Shown: positions 52,423 through 60,051 of the stretch, one piece after another
Layout of the letters: the number at the start of each line of letters is the position of its first letter
Numbering within the stretch: position 1 is the first letter of the stretch
Assembly (NCBI GenBank): GCA_903904735.1
Contig: CAIVDM010000191.1
Span: 110,253 to 174,252 of the forward strand
Direction of reading: 5' to 3'
Source: an uncultured delta proteobacterium
GTDB taxonomy: Bacteria; Bdellovibrionota_C; UBA2361; OMII01
Length of the DNA: 64,000 bases
The notes under the pieces: generated by a model
Seen by the model: only the letters and a program-made list of their open reading frames with translations
Told to the model about the DNA's origin: nothing
The model's database searches: none
Position numbers and translations under genes: made by a program

Positions 52423-54867
52423 ATGCCCGCGAAGGTAAGAAAGAAGAAACCGGTTCGACGCCCCCGCAAATCACGATCGAACCCTACCACAAAGCCCATT
52501 CATAAACCGCGAAAACGTTCTTCTGGGCTGCGGTATCACCGCGCGATAGTACCATTGGCGCTACTAGTCGCGGGTCTCGTTTTCGTGATTTTCTACGTCA
52601 TCGACCACCGGGTCACAGCTCGGCTTAACTCGCTCACAACCCCAAAACTTCCGGTAATTTACTCATTCCCTTTGGATGTCGCCGGCTTGGTAAGGCGCCT
52701 CGATGACAGTCCATCTCAGAACACTCGAGTTCTTCGAACGGTTCTCGCTGATCGTCGGTACTCTGAAGTCGCCGGGAACCCCTCGCGTCCCGGTGAATAC
52801 TCCCTGTCAGCGGATACTCTAACAATTTTTTCACGGTCGTTCGTCAATCCCGCCGGACAAACAGTGCCCTCAAAGAAGCAGACACTGCCGATAGGATCGC
52901 TTGGGTCGGAGTCCGCCGGCACTCCCTTACTCGTAGAACCTCAAGTGATCTCGTACATTGGCTCGGCCGACGTGCGCGCGAGCTCGTATGTTCCGTTAGC
53001 CAGTATTCCAGCGATGGTGCAACTGAGCGTGCTCTCGATAGAAGACGAGCGGTTTTATCAACACTTTGGTCTTGATGTATTGGGAATCGCTCGGGCGATG
53101 TTTCGCAATATTTTATCTATGCGCCTCGCGCAGGGTGGTAGCACGCTTACACAGCAACTCGCTAAGAATATGTTTCTTTCTCCCAAGCGAACGATTTCGC
53201 GTAAGCTACTCGAAGTGCCGACGGCGATCAGCCTTGAGCGCCATCTTTCCAAGGAGCAACTCTTAGAACTCTACTTGAATGAGGTGTATCTTGGGCAAGA
53301 AGGCGCGGTAGCTATTCACGGGATGCCAGAGGCGGCATCGGCGTTCTTCGGAAAAAAGCTCGAGGACTTGCGAGTCGACGAGGCCGCTACCCTGGCAGGG
53401 ATGATAAAAGCGCCCAGCTCTTATAACCCGCGTCGTTTTCCAGAACGAGCGAAGGACCGGCGAGACCTCGTTCTTCAGAAACTCCTTGAGCATGGTCACA
53501 TCACTAAGAATGAGTATTCGCTCGCGCTGAAGCGCCCTGTAAAAACGGTGGCGCAGCAGGAGCACCGACGATTGGCGCCTTTCTACACGTCGGCGCTCGA
53601 GTCTGAACTGTCACAAGGAATTGATCTCGACGCAGCGGCCTCGTCTGGCTTAGCCGTGTACACAGGGCTTGATCTAGGTATACAACGATGTGCCGAGCAG
53701 GCGGTGGAGAGCGGTCTGGCCCAAGCGGAGGCCGCTAACCCAAAGCTCAAGAACCGCGACGGTCCCGTCGAGGCGGCTCTTGTCGCGATCGAACCGTACT
53801 CTGGACTCGTCAAAGCGTGGGTTGGCGGTCGAGACTTCGGCGCGAGCCAGTTTAATCGCGTTAATCAGTCAAATCGGCAGATCGGTTCCACCATCAAGCC
53901 GTTCCTATACTTAAGCGCGCTCGACGGGTCCCTCAATTCATATAAAGTCGCCACGGCGGCCAGCATCCTCGAAGACAAGCCGATGGCCGTGAATGTTAAT
54001 AACAAGACGTGGAATCCCGAGAACTACGACCACGAGTTTCGTGGAGACGTCTCTCTGCGATTCGCGCTTGAACACTCACTCAATATGCCCGCCCTCTACA
54101 TATCGGAGCGGATCGGAATTGGGGCTCTCAAGCGCACAGCGACTCTATTCAAACTCTCGGAGCATGTACAAGCGGTTCCGGCGCTGGCGCTCGGCGCGCT
54201 CGACACGAATTTACTGCGACTCACGGCCGCCTACGCCGCCCTCGCCAATGGTGGAATCTACGTCACGCCTCGAACCTTCATATCGGCTTTAGATAGTGAT
54301 GGAACGAGACTCTTGGCGGGACAGCCGCACGAGGAGCGGGTCTCTGAGGAGAACGCCACGTTCGTGCTTACCAACATTCTCCAGGGCGTCATTGAAAGGG
54401 GCACCGCGAAAGCAGCGCGGACAAAAGGTTTCACTCGCCCCAGCGCGGGAAAGACTGGGACCTCGGACAACGCTCGGGATGCTTGGTTCGTTGGATTTAC
54501 TCCAAACTTAGCGGCGGGGGTGTGGGTTGGGCTTGATGACAACTCGCCTTTGGGTCTAACTGGTGGCGCCGTGGCGGCACCAATATGGGGAGACTTCATG
54601 AAGTGTAGTGCTCCGTTTTTCGCCGAGGCCGCTTTCATTCAACCCCGAGGAGTTCTCTCGGTGCCCATCGACGGGAAAACTGGGCGACTGGCGACGTCCG
54701 GCTGTCCTCAAGCCAGCGTTACGCAGGAAGTGTTCGTACAGGGTACTGAGCCGCGCACGCGCTGCTCCGAACACGGCGGCAGTGACGATGGCGCCAATGA
54801 CAGTTCAGGTGAGCCCGAGCGTTCCACCACTCCGGGCGGGTTCTGGGGTCGCATTTTCAGTCAATGA
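52423..54867 (+). CDS. mrcB: Bifunctional penicillin-binding protein 1b (transglycosylase/transpeptidase)
   Basis: This 814-residue class A PBP has an Arg/Lys-rich cytoplasmic tail, one TM helix (residues about 45-65) and a UB2H-like region (LADRRYSEVAGNPSRPGEYS), which in E. coli binds LpoB. It then has the GT51 glycosyltransferase (SIEDERFYQHFGLDVLG, GGSTLTQQLAKNMFL) and the transpeptidase domain with the active-site serine in GSTIKPF, EHSLN and KTGTSDNARDAWF. It synthesises and cross-links peptidoglycan. It ends in a Ser/Gly/Asp-rich tail. No lpoB is seen alongside it. Confidence 0.95.
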   Translation: MPAKVRKKKPVRRPRKSRSNPTTKPIHKPRKRSSGLRYHRAIVPLALLVAGLVFVIFYVIDHRVTARLNSLTTPKLPVIYSFPLDVAGLVRRLDDSPSQNTRVLRTVLADRRYSEVAGNPSRPGEYSLSADTLTIFSRSFVNPAGQTVPSKKQTLPIGSLGSESAGTPLLVEPQVISYIGSADVRASSYVPLASIPAMVQLSVLSIEDERFYQHFGLDVLGIARAMFRNILSMRLAQGGSTLTQQLAKNMFLSPKRTISRKLLEVPTAISLERHLSKEQLLELYLNEVYLGQEGAVAIHGMPEAASAFFGKKLEDLRVDEAATLAGMIKAPSSYNPRRFPERAKDRRDLVLQKLLEHGHITKNEYSLALKRPVKTVAQQEHRRLAPFYTSALESELSQGIDLDAAASSGLAVYTGLDLGIQRCAEQAVESGLAQAEAANPKLKNRDGPVEAALVAIEPYSGLVKAWVGGRDFGASQFNRVNQSNRQIGSTIKPFLYLSALDGSLNSYKVATAASILEDKPMAVNVNNKTWNPENYDHEFRGDVSLRFALEHSLNMPALYISERIGIGALKRTATLFKLSEHVQAVPALALGALDTNLLRLTAAYAALANGGIYVTPRTFISALDSDGTRLLAGQPHEERVSEENATFVLTNILQGVIERGTAKAARTKGFTRPSAGKTGTSDNARDAWFVGFTPNLAAGVWVGLDDNSPLGLTGGAVAAPIWGDFMKCSAPFFAEAAFIQPRGVLSVPIDGKTGRLATSGCPQASVTQEVFVQGTEPRTRCSEHGGSDDGANDSSGEPERSTTPGGFWGRIFSQ

Positions 54868-54901
54868 CTCGCTTGGCGCTCTCAACGAGATAGCCTCCGC
54901 C

Positions 54902-54917
54902 GTGAGATTGATCTCAC
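54902..54917. promoter_or_regulatory. 16-bp palindrome upstream of gspL (candidate operator)
   Basis: GTGAGAT-TG-ATCTCAC is a perfect inverted repeat 128 bp before the gspL start, just after the mrcB stop. The arms are too short and the spacer wrong for a terminator or a consensus CRP site. A repressor site is possible. Confidence 0.35.
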
Positions 54918-55044
54918 TAATTCAAGTACTTCCAGTCGCTAAGGACCAACCTCTCCGAACTCGCTAGCCCCGGAGTCAAAACACTTGTCATACCGCCGAA
55001 GTACCCTTGCTTGATGCAATTTGAACAAGTATTTTCAAGCGTAT

Positions 55045-56625
55045 ATGCAGTGCATCCTTGGGATCGATTTCAGTTGTCAGCCGTGTGAGTTCACTCTCTC
55101 GCAAGTAGATGGGAGTACGGTGGAGGTTCTCAGTCGCGCCACGGTACCGCTACCTCTATTCGCGGACCGCACCGCGCTGCGGGAGATGGACGTTCGAGCC
55201 ATTCTCTCCAACAGGATGCAGGCCGCGGAATCCGCCTCTAACGGTAGGGACTCTGCCCTAGCTGTGGACGAACAATCCTCGCAGATATGGGCGACTATAG
55301 AGGAGATTCGTCGAACAACTGGAGCGCTCGATCCGATTTGGACATCATGCGCTGTGATTCTCCCGCAAAATGACCATCTATCTCTCAATCTCGATTTACC
55401 ATTTAGCGATCCTAAAAACCTCGATCGAATCATCGACCTAGAGGTCCAGGACGTAGTGCCATTCGAGTTGGATGATTTTTTTGTGCAATATTCTCCCCTA
55501 GGGCCACTCTCCTCAGGTTCTACCCCGTCCGCCATTTCAGCCGCCTCAAATTACGACGTGCACATCGGAATCCTGCCGCGGACAGTCGTGCGAAACGTGC
55601 TTGAGATTTGCAAGCGCGCGGGTCTCGAGCCGAACGTTTTAACCGTTCCTTCAAGCGTACTCGGAGCGGCGTACCAGATCGCTAAGGATTTTTTCAAGGA
55701 AAACTCGGCGGTGGTTTTTAATCGAGGGGATGAATACGCCCTCGCCATCTATATCAACGGAGAGGTGCGAGTTGAGCGTTCTGTGTACGGATCGCAGCTA
55801 CTCTCCGCTAATTCACTGGAGAAGCGCGAAGAGTCCTTCCAACACATCTTCACCGCCATAAAGCTCCTCCTGGCATCGGCTGAACGCCGCTACAACACTC
55901 GAATCGAAAAGGTCTACCTCTTGGGCAGAGAAGTGAAGGCCCCCAACTCGCACCAGATATTCGGGCGCCCTCTGGAGGGGCTTCCATTTAAGGACATCCT
56001 CAAGACCAAGGACGCTCAGGTTGGTCTAGCGCCACTCAGCACAGTCTTTGCGTTTGATGAGGCGACAAAGGCGCCACTCTCAAACTTTCGATCGCGAGAG
56101 TTTTCCTTCACCCCGAAGATAGGCGAATTCATTCGCGCGTTTCTCGGGACTCGTCGACATGTTACGAGGGCTGTCGTGGCAATGGCAGTGGCGGTCATAG
56201 TTATATATTTCTCCCGCGAATACGCCCTGCATAGCGCCGAGTCAAAGCTCATCACTCAAATTCAACGCATAATCCCAGGCTTCACGTCGGATCCCGACAA
56301 GATTCGGGAAAATCTTTTAAAAGCCGAGAATAAGCTAGGAGAGGAACTCGCGACGTTTGGATCTCGGGCCAAGATCTCACCCGCTGACGCGTTTATCGAT
56401 CTTCTCAAGACGCTCCCTGAATCTGGCGAGATATCGATCACAGGAGTACGTGTATCAGACACCCGGGTTCAACTTTCGGGGGAGACTTCGGAGATCGCGG
56501 CGCTTGAGCGCATCACGAACAAACTGCGAGACCGAAGGGATGTGTTCCAGAAAGTCACTTCATCGAATCGTAGTCGCACAAACGGTCGGTTTAATATGAC
56601 GATCGATATCATTTTGGCGCAGTAG
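55045..56625 (+). CDS. gspL: Type II secretion system protein GspL
   Basis: This about 526-residue inner-membrane protein has an N-terminal PilM/actin-like cytoplasmic domain starting CILGIDFSCQPCEFTL, a TM helix (VVAMAVAVIVIYFSREYALH) and a periplasmic ferredoxin-like C-terminal domain (GVRVSDTRVQLSGETSE). It links the GspE ATPase to GspM. I use ATG 55045; a TTG eight codons earlier is possible and neither has a ribosome site. It begins gspL-M-N; gspC to gspK are not adjacent. Confidence 0.82.
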   Translation: MQCILGIDFSCQPCEFTLSQVDGSTVEVLSRATVPLPLFADRTALREMDVRAILSNRMQAAESASNGRDSALAVDEQSSQIWATIEEIRRTTGALDPIWTSCAVILPQNDHLSLNLDLPFSDPKNLDRIIDLEVQDVVPFELDDFFVQYSPLGPLSSGSTPSAISAASNYDVHIGILPRTVVRNVLEICKRAGLEPNVLTVPSSVLGAAYQIAKDFFKENSAVVFNRGDEYALAIYINGEVRVERSVYGSQLLSANSLEKREESFQHIFTAIKLLLASAERRYNTRIEKVYLLGREVKAPNSHQIFGRPLEGLPFKDILKTKDAQVGLAPLSTVFAFDEATKAPLSNFRSREFSFTPKIGEFIRAFLGTRRHVTRAVVAMAVAVIVIYFSREYALHSAESKLITQIQRIIPGFTSDPDKIRENLLKAENKLGEELATFGSRAKISPADAFIDLLKTLPESGEISITGVRVSDTRVQLSGETSEIAALERITNKLRDRRDVFQKVTSSNRSRTNGRFNMTIDIILAQ

Positions 56626-56632
56626 GAGCGTT

Positions 56633-57190
56633 ATGAAAGAGAAGCTGGCCGAGTTCTGGAAGCAACGCAGCTCTCGCGAGAGATGGATTCTCGCCGCTGC
56701 CATCGTATGTCTGGCGTTCATGATAGTATATCCCGCCCTGATCGCGCCTATCGAGGGGGCGTTTTCAGCCCAGTCGCGGCGCCTCGCCGATATTCGCGCG
56801 ACTTTCAACGTCACCCCAGATATTCTGAATCGGTACGCTGCCTTGAGCGCGCGCAAGAAGGATGTAGAAGCTTTCTATACTCAGACCGATCTCTCCTCTA
56901 ATCCCTTAGGGTACCTAGAGTCACTCCTCAAGGAACGCGCAAAAGCGGATGGCACCTATAATGTTAGCACCCCAAAGGAAGCTGTTCCGCTTGGGGGAAA
57001 ATATCTCCATAGATTTTTCGCGGTTAACTTCCAGACCTCGAGCTACGAGAACTTAACGGAATTTCTTAAGGCACTGACTACCGGAAAACAACCCATGCTT
57101 GTTTCACAGATCAACCTAGACAAGCGCTCTGGCTCCGAGATCCTAAACGTCCAGCTTGAGGTTAGTGGGTTTGAGCTTCTAAGCAAGTAA
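56633..57190 (+). CDS. gspM: Type II secretion system protein GspM
   Basis: This 185-residue bitopic protein has a short cytoplasmic N-terminus (FWKQRSSRERWILAAAIV), one TM helix, and a periplasmic region with a coiled-coil and a ferredoxin-like fold. RERW-hydrophobic is the GspM start pattern. It pairs with GspL in the T2SS inner-membrane platform. The ATG has AGGAG with 6-nt spacing, 7 nt after gspL. GspM is poorly conserved, so context carries much of the call. Confidence 0.8.
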   Translation: MKEKLAEFWKQRSSRERWILAAAIVCLAFMIVYPALIAPIEGAFSAQSRRLADIRATFNVTPDILNRYAALSARKKDVEAFYTQTDLSSNPLGYLESLLKERAKADGTYNVSTPKEAVPLGGKYLHRFFAVNFQTSSYENLTEFLKALTTGKQPMLVSQINLDKRSGSEILNVQLEVSGFELLSK

Positions 57191-57196
57191 GCCTCT

Positions 57197-58156
57197 ATGC
57201 GTCTGCGTCGTCCTATTATTATCCTCATTATCTTTGGTGTGAGCCTTTTGTTACTGGCTCCCTCCATCGTACAACTCGCCGCTCGTCACTACATTAACGA
57301 CACGCGAGCGCGATTGGAGAAACAGGGGATCAAGTTCTCCGTAACGGGCATCGCCGGGCAGACCCTCGCGGTGACAGCCGCGTCTATTGATATGTGGATT
57401 CCGATACGAGTCGGAGCCCGAGGCGCTCGATTCCCTATTGCCCTCGAGTTAAGTGATGTCAGCGTTTCTCTCCGTCCTTCATTAGCTCCACTCATTCGAG
57501 CGCGGGGCGCGGCGTATGGTGGGACATTTGACGTGACTATCCGCAATCTACGAGACTCAACGGGACCAACCTTTCAAGTGGTGCTAGAGGGCGTTGATTT
57601 AGGCGCGCACCCGCAGCTTCATGCTTTAGGTCTGTCCAGGGCAGTGGCCTCACTCACTATTGAAGACGCGCGCATTCCATTTGATCAGCGAACAACGGCG
57701 CGAGCAGACTTAAAGGTCACCGACGCGAGTTTTGCCCTCTCGCCGAAGCTAATCGAGGTAGTTGGTGGAGAGTTTCAACAAGTCGCTAGCCTACTCAAGA
57801 TAGAGGAAGTCACGGACGCGAACTTGAGGGTCGAAGGCGCGACGGAAAACGGGGCTTTCTTTTTGCGCCCAATCCACCTCTCGAGCTCTTTGGGTGAGGT
57901 TTCAGGTCAGGCTCGCGGAACATTCGATAACGGGCGTGGGGAGCCGTCACTGACGGCGAATCTACACGTCGCCTTCTCAGACGCGACACGACACCTCCAG
58001 GACTGGCTGCCGCTTCTAAGCCAGAACAAGCTTTCAGCGGAGACTACACGATTTACCACGAGTATCTCGTCGACGACGTGTACCAACGCTTCTGTACCTA
58101 CGCTTCGTCTAGGACGACTGTGTCTGCGGTCCACCCTCGCGCCGGAACCACGATAA
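57197..58156 (+). CDS. gspN: Type II secretion system protein GspN
   Basis: This 319-residue protein has an N-terminal membrane anchor and a beta-rich periplasmic domain similar to GspN/AsmA-like proteins (DVSVSLRPSLAPLIRARGAAYGG and SSSLGEVSGQARGTFDN). GspN occurs in deltaproteobacterial and some other T2SS loci after gspM. The last 30 residues are Ser/Thr/Arg/Leu-rich and less typical. I looked for a frameshift there but the reading is continuous and ends with a normal stop. Its specific role in secretion is not well known. Confidence 0.75.
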   Translation: MRLRRPIIILIIFGVSLLLLAPSIVQLAARHYINDTRARLEKQGIKFSVTGIAGQTLAVTAASIDMWIPIRVGARGARFPIALELSDVSVSLRPSLAPLIRARGAAYGGTFDVTIRNLRDSTGPTFQVVLEGVDLGAHPQLHALGLSRAVASLTIEDARIPFDQRTTARADLKVTDASFALSPKLIEVVGGEFQQVASLLKIEEVTDANLRVEGATENGAFFLRPIHLSSSLGEVSGQARGTFDNGRGEPSLTANLHVAFSDATRHLQDWLPLLSQNKLSAETTRFTTSISSTTCTNASVPTLRLGRLCLRSTLAPEPR

Positions 58157-58287
58157 AACTGCCCTCTCCCTGGCCAGCCCGTATATGCTATACTCCAAGC
58201 GTCGCGTACCTTGTCAGTATGAGGCCTATTTTTAGCGCGGGGAGCACGTTAGAGCACCCTCAACGCGTCGTCACCAGGAGACATATT

Positions 58288-58947
58288 ATGGATAGCACTT
58301 TGACAGCTATAGCGGCTCTACTAGCGACGGGAATACCCGTGGTGGCATATGTAGTTGGCAAAAAGATGGCGCCCGGAGCCAGCGACGAAGAAATGGCAAG
58401 TCTCCGAGAGCAATCGCGTCAGCTTGAGGAGAAGCTAATAGAGGTACTCAGTGAAAAGGATCGCTTCGCTTCCAAGGCGCAGATAGCTACCCTGAGGAGG
58501 CAGACCGAGAGTTTTCTGACCACCATCGCGGAACAGCGCGGCTTGCTCGAAACAATCATCCAGCGGCTTGATAAAGCTAGAATTGACGTTGAAGAGCGCG
58601 AGCTAGCGCAACAGGAGGCCCGTGCGATGCGAGAGGAGGATGAGGTCGTTATCGAGCAAGTCACCACCAACTACACGCACTTCTCAACGGAATCGGTGAC
58701 GCTTGAACACACCCTTGCAGAGTCGTTAAAGACACTTGACGTTATGACAAGTGAGCTTCAAATGACCCCTGACCAGCAGGCGGTTTTCTCGGAACTATCC
58801 AACGCTCTCACTTCCACCAGTGCCCAACTACGAGATGTAATTGTCGATTATCAAAACGCCTACGAGCGCCTAGAGAGTCTGCGTAGCCAACATAAGGATC
58901 TCGAGTCAGAGTATTCGAAGTTAGTTGAGCAACAGCTCGGCGGGTAG
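58288..58947 (+). CDS. Membrane-anchored coiled-coil protein of unknown function
   Basis: This is a 219-residue protein with one N-terminal hydrophobic helix (LTAIAALLATGIPVVAYVVG) followed by about 180 residues with heptad spacing of Leu/Glu/Gln/Lys (SLREQSRQLEEKLIEVLSEK and ERLESLRSQHKDLESEYSKL). That is consistent with a long coiled coil. The ATG at 58288 has AGGAG 7 nt upstream. It follows gspN by 131 nt and is probably separately transcribed. Scaffold or tether roles are possible; I do not recognise a family. Confidence 0.65.
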   Translation: MDSTLTAIAALLATGIPVVAYVVGKKMAPGASDEEMASLREQSRQLEEKLIEVLSEKDRFASKAQIATLRRQTESFLTTIAEQRGLLETIIQRLDKARIDVEERELAQQEARAMREEDEVVIEQVTTNYTHFSTESVTLEHTLAESLKTLDVMTSELQMTPDQQAVFSELSNALTSTSAQLRDVIVDYQNAYERLESLRSQHKDLESEYSKLVEQQLGG

Positions 58948-58955
58948 GATTTCAA

Positions 58956-59077
58956 TGCGGAAGGCCCCCCTTCCAACGCAGACCCGAATTATCACAGGGA
59001 GGGCGGGGCTCCGCACCCGCCCGTAACGAGGCGCGTACGGAACCGCGCCCTCCCTCTGACGTACGTGCGAATTATCA
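58956..59077. repeat. Structured intergenic element with direct and inverted repeats
   Basis: After the coiled-coil gene a hairpin TGCG-GAAGG/CCTTC...CGCA (58956-58980) is followed by a perfect 10-bp inverted repeat AGGGAGGGCG/CGCCCTCCCT (58996-59005 and 59046-59055) with alternative inner pairing GGGCGGG/CCCGCCC. A 10-bp direct repeat CGAATTATCA occurs on both flanks (58985-58994 and 59068-59077), each followed by GGGAG. No gene is present. Confidence 0.55.
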
Positions 59078-59121
59078 TCGGGAGATGGTGTCAGACCGCC
59101 CTCGGCGCTTACTGCGTACCC

Positions 59122-59922
59122 CTACAGCATATCATCGAGCACTTTTCCAAGCTGCTCTAGTGACGCGTTTCTGGCGGATTCATCCACGATCGTGAAGATC
59201 TCCTTGCACAACGCCGAGTCACGACAATCCCATCGCAGACCATACTGTTGGAAGTTCATGGAATAACCCGCTGTGCGATCGCGAACGATGGTCGACACGG
59301 TTACCGTCATTCCGTTAACGTCGGCGCGGTACCCGGTATAACCCTGCTCGTTGCCTTCCACCGACTTCCAATCCTCAGCCGCGGTGGAGTGAATCTGCTC
59401 ATGAATATTGGAGATCAAACGCTCGACGGAATCATTGAAGCCACGACGAAGAGACTCCCGATGAGTCCTCACATTGTGCTGGATCTCGTGGTAGAGCTCC
59501 TTGGCGATACTCCCCTCAGCTAGTACCTGAACACTTCTCTCCGCCCCCCCCGCGGAACGATATGTAGGATCCACCAACATCTTAGGAGCCCATCCACGAG
59601 CACGAAGCTCAACTAAGTAACGAGGCTCTGACGCCTCCACGAATGAGTAACCGCCCGCGAAGAAGTTGCTCGATATCGGTGTCGACCGCCGAAGTACGAG
59701 CACTCCAGACTTCGTGTCCGTACAGAAAACCTGCTCCCATTGTTCCTGGGGTCTCTGATATTTCCTACTGCTATCTAGCTCCTCGCCAGCCTGCTCCCAC
59801 CGGTCCGCTGGGGTGTTAGCGAGTGTCTGCTTGATCTTATCGATCAATCGCATACCACCCCCAGACCCGGACCCTACCGACTCTCCAGACTCGCCCTTTT
59901 TGTCCCGATCGTTCGCGCTCAT
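59122..59922 (-). CDS. Hypothetical protein, 266 residues
   Basis: This protein has no signal peptide or TM helix. A Gly/Ser/Asp-rich start (residues 1-25) is followed by a mixed alpha/beta region. Residues about 140-190 (ELYHEIQHNVRTHRESLRRGF, HEQIHST) contain closely spaced His/Glu residues but no known metal-protease motif. Three cysteines sit near the C-terminus (WDCRDSALC). The ATG at 59922 has AAGG 9 nt upstream. It is downstream of ftsK on the same strand with a 129-nt gap, so it may be co-transcribed. I do not recognise the family. Confidence 0.6.
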   Translation of the reverse strand: MSANDRDKKGESGESVGSGSGGGMRLIDKIKQTLANTPADRWEQAGEELDSSRKYQRPQEQWEQVFCTDTKSGVLVLRRSTPISSNFFAGGYSFVEASEPRYLVELRARGWAPKMLVDPTYRSAGGAERSVQVLAEGSIAKELYHEIQHNVRTHRESLRRGFNDSVERLISNIHEQIHSTAAEDWKSVEGNEQGYTGYRADVNGMTVTVSTIVRDRTAGYSMNFQQYGLRWDCRDSALCKEIFTIVDESARNASLEQLGKVLDDML

Positions 59923-60051
59923 AACCAATTACCTTACGAATAGTTTATCGGAAATTATAAAACCGGCTCAACGTTTCGGTCCGAAAAAGCCTCACATACA
60001 CCATTTCTAGCGCTCACCAAGGCTAGATGGACGGATAACCCCGCAATACGT

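Noticed and set aside
52311..52499. Upstream extension of RuvA into the PBP1b gene
   Set aside because: An ideal ribosome site (GGGAGGAG) sits before ATG 52310, and the extension has no RuvA sequence.
54902..54917. CRP- or FNR-type binding site upstream of gspL
   Set aside because: The palindrome spacing (8 nt between GTGA and TCAC) does not fit the CRP N6 consensus; kept only as an unspecified palindrome.
57950..58156. Possible frameshift at the 3' end of gspN
   Set aside because: The Ser/Thr-rich end differs from typical GspN but the frame is open to a normal stop and the alternative frame shows no GspN-like sequence.
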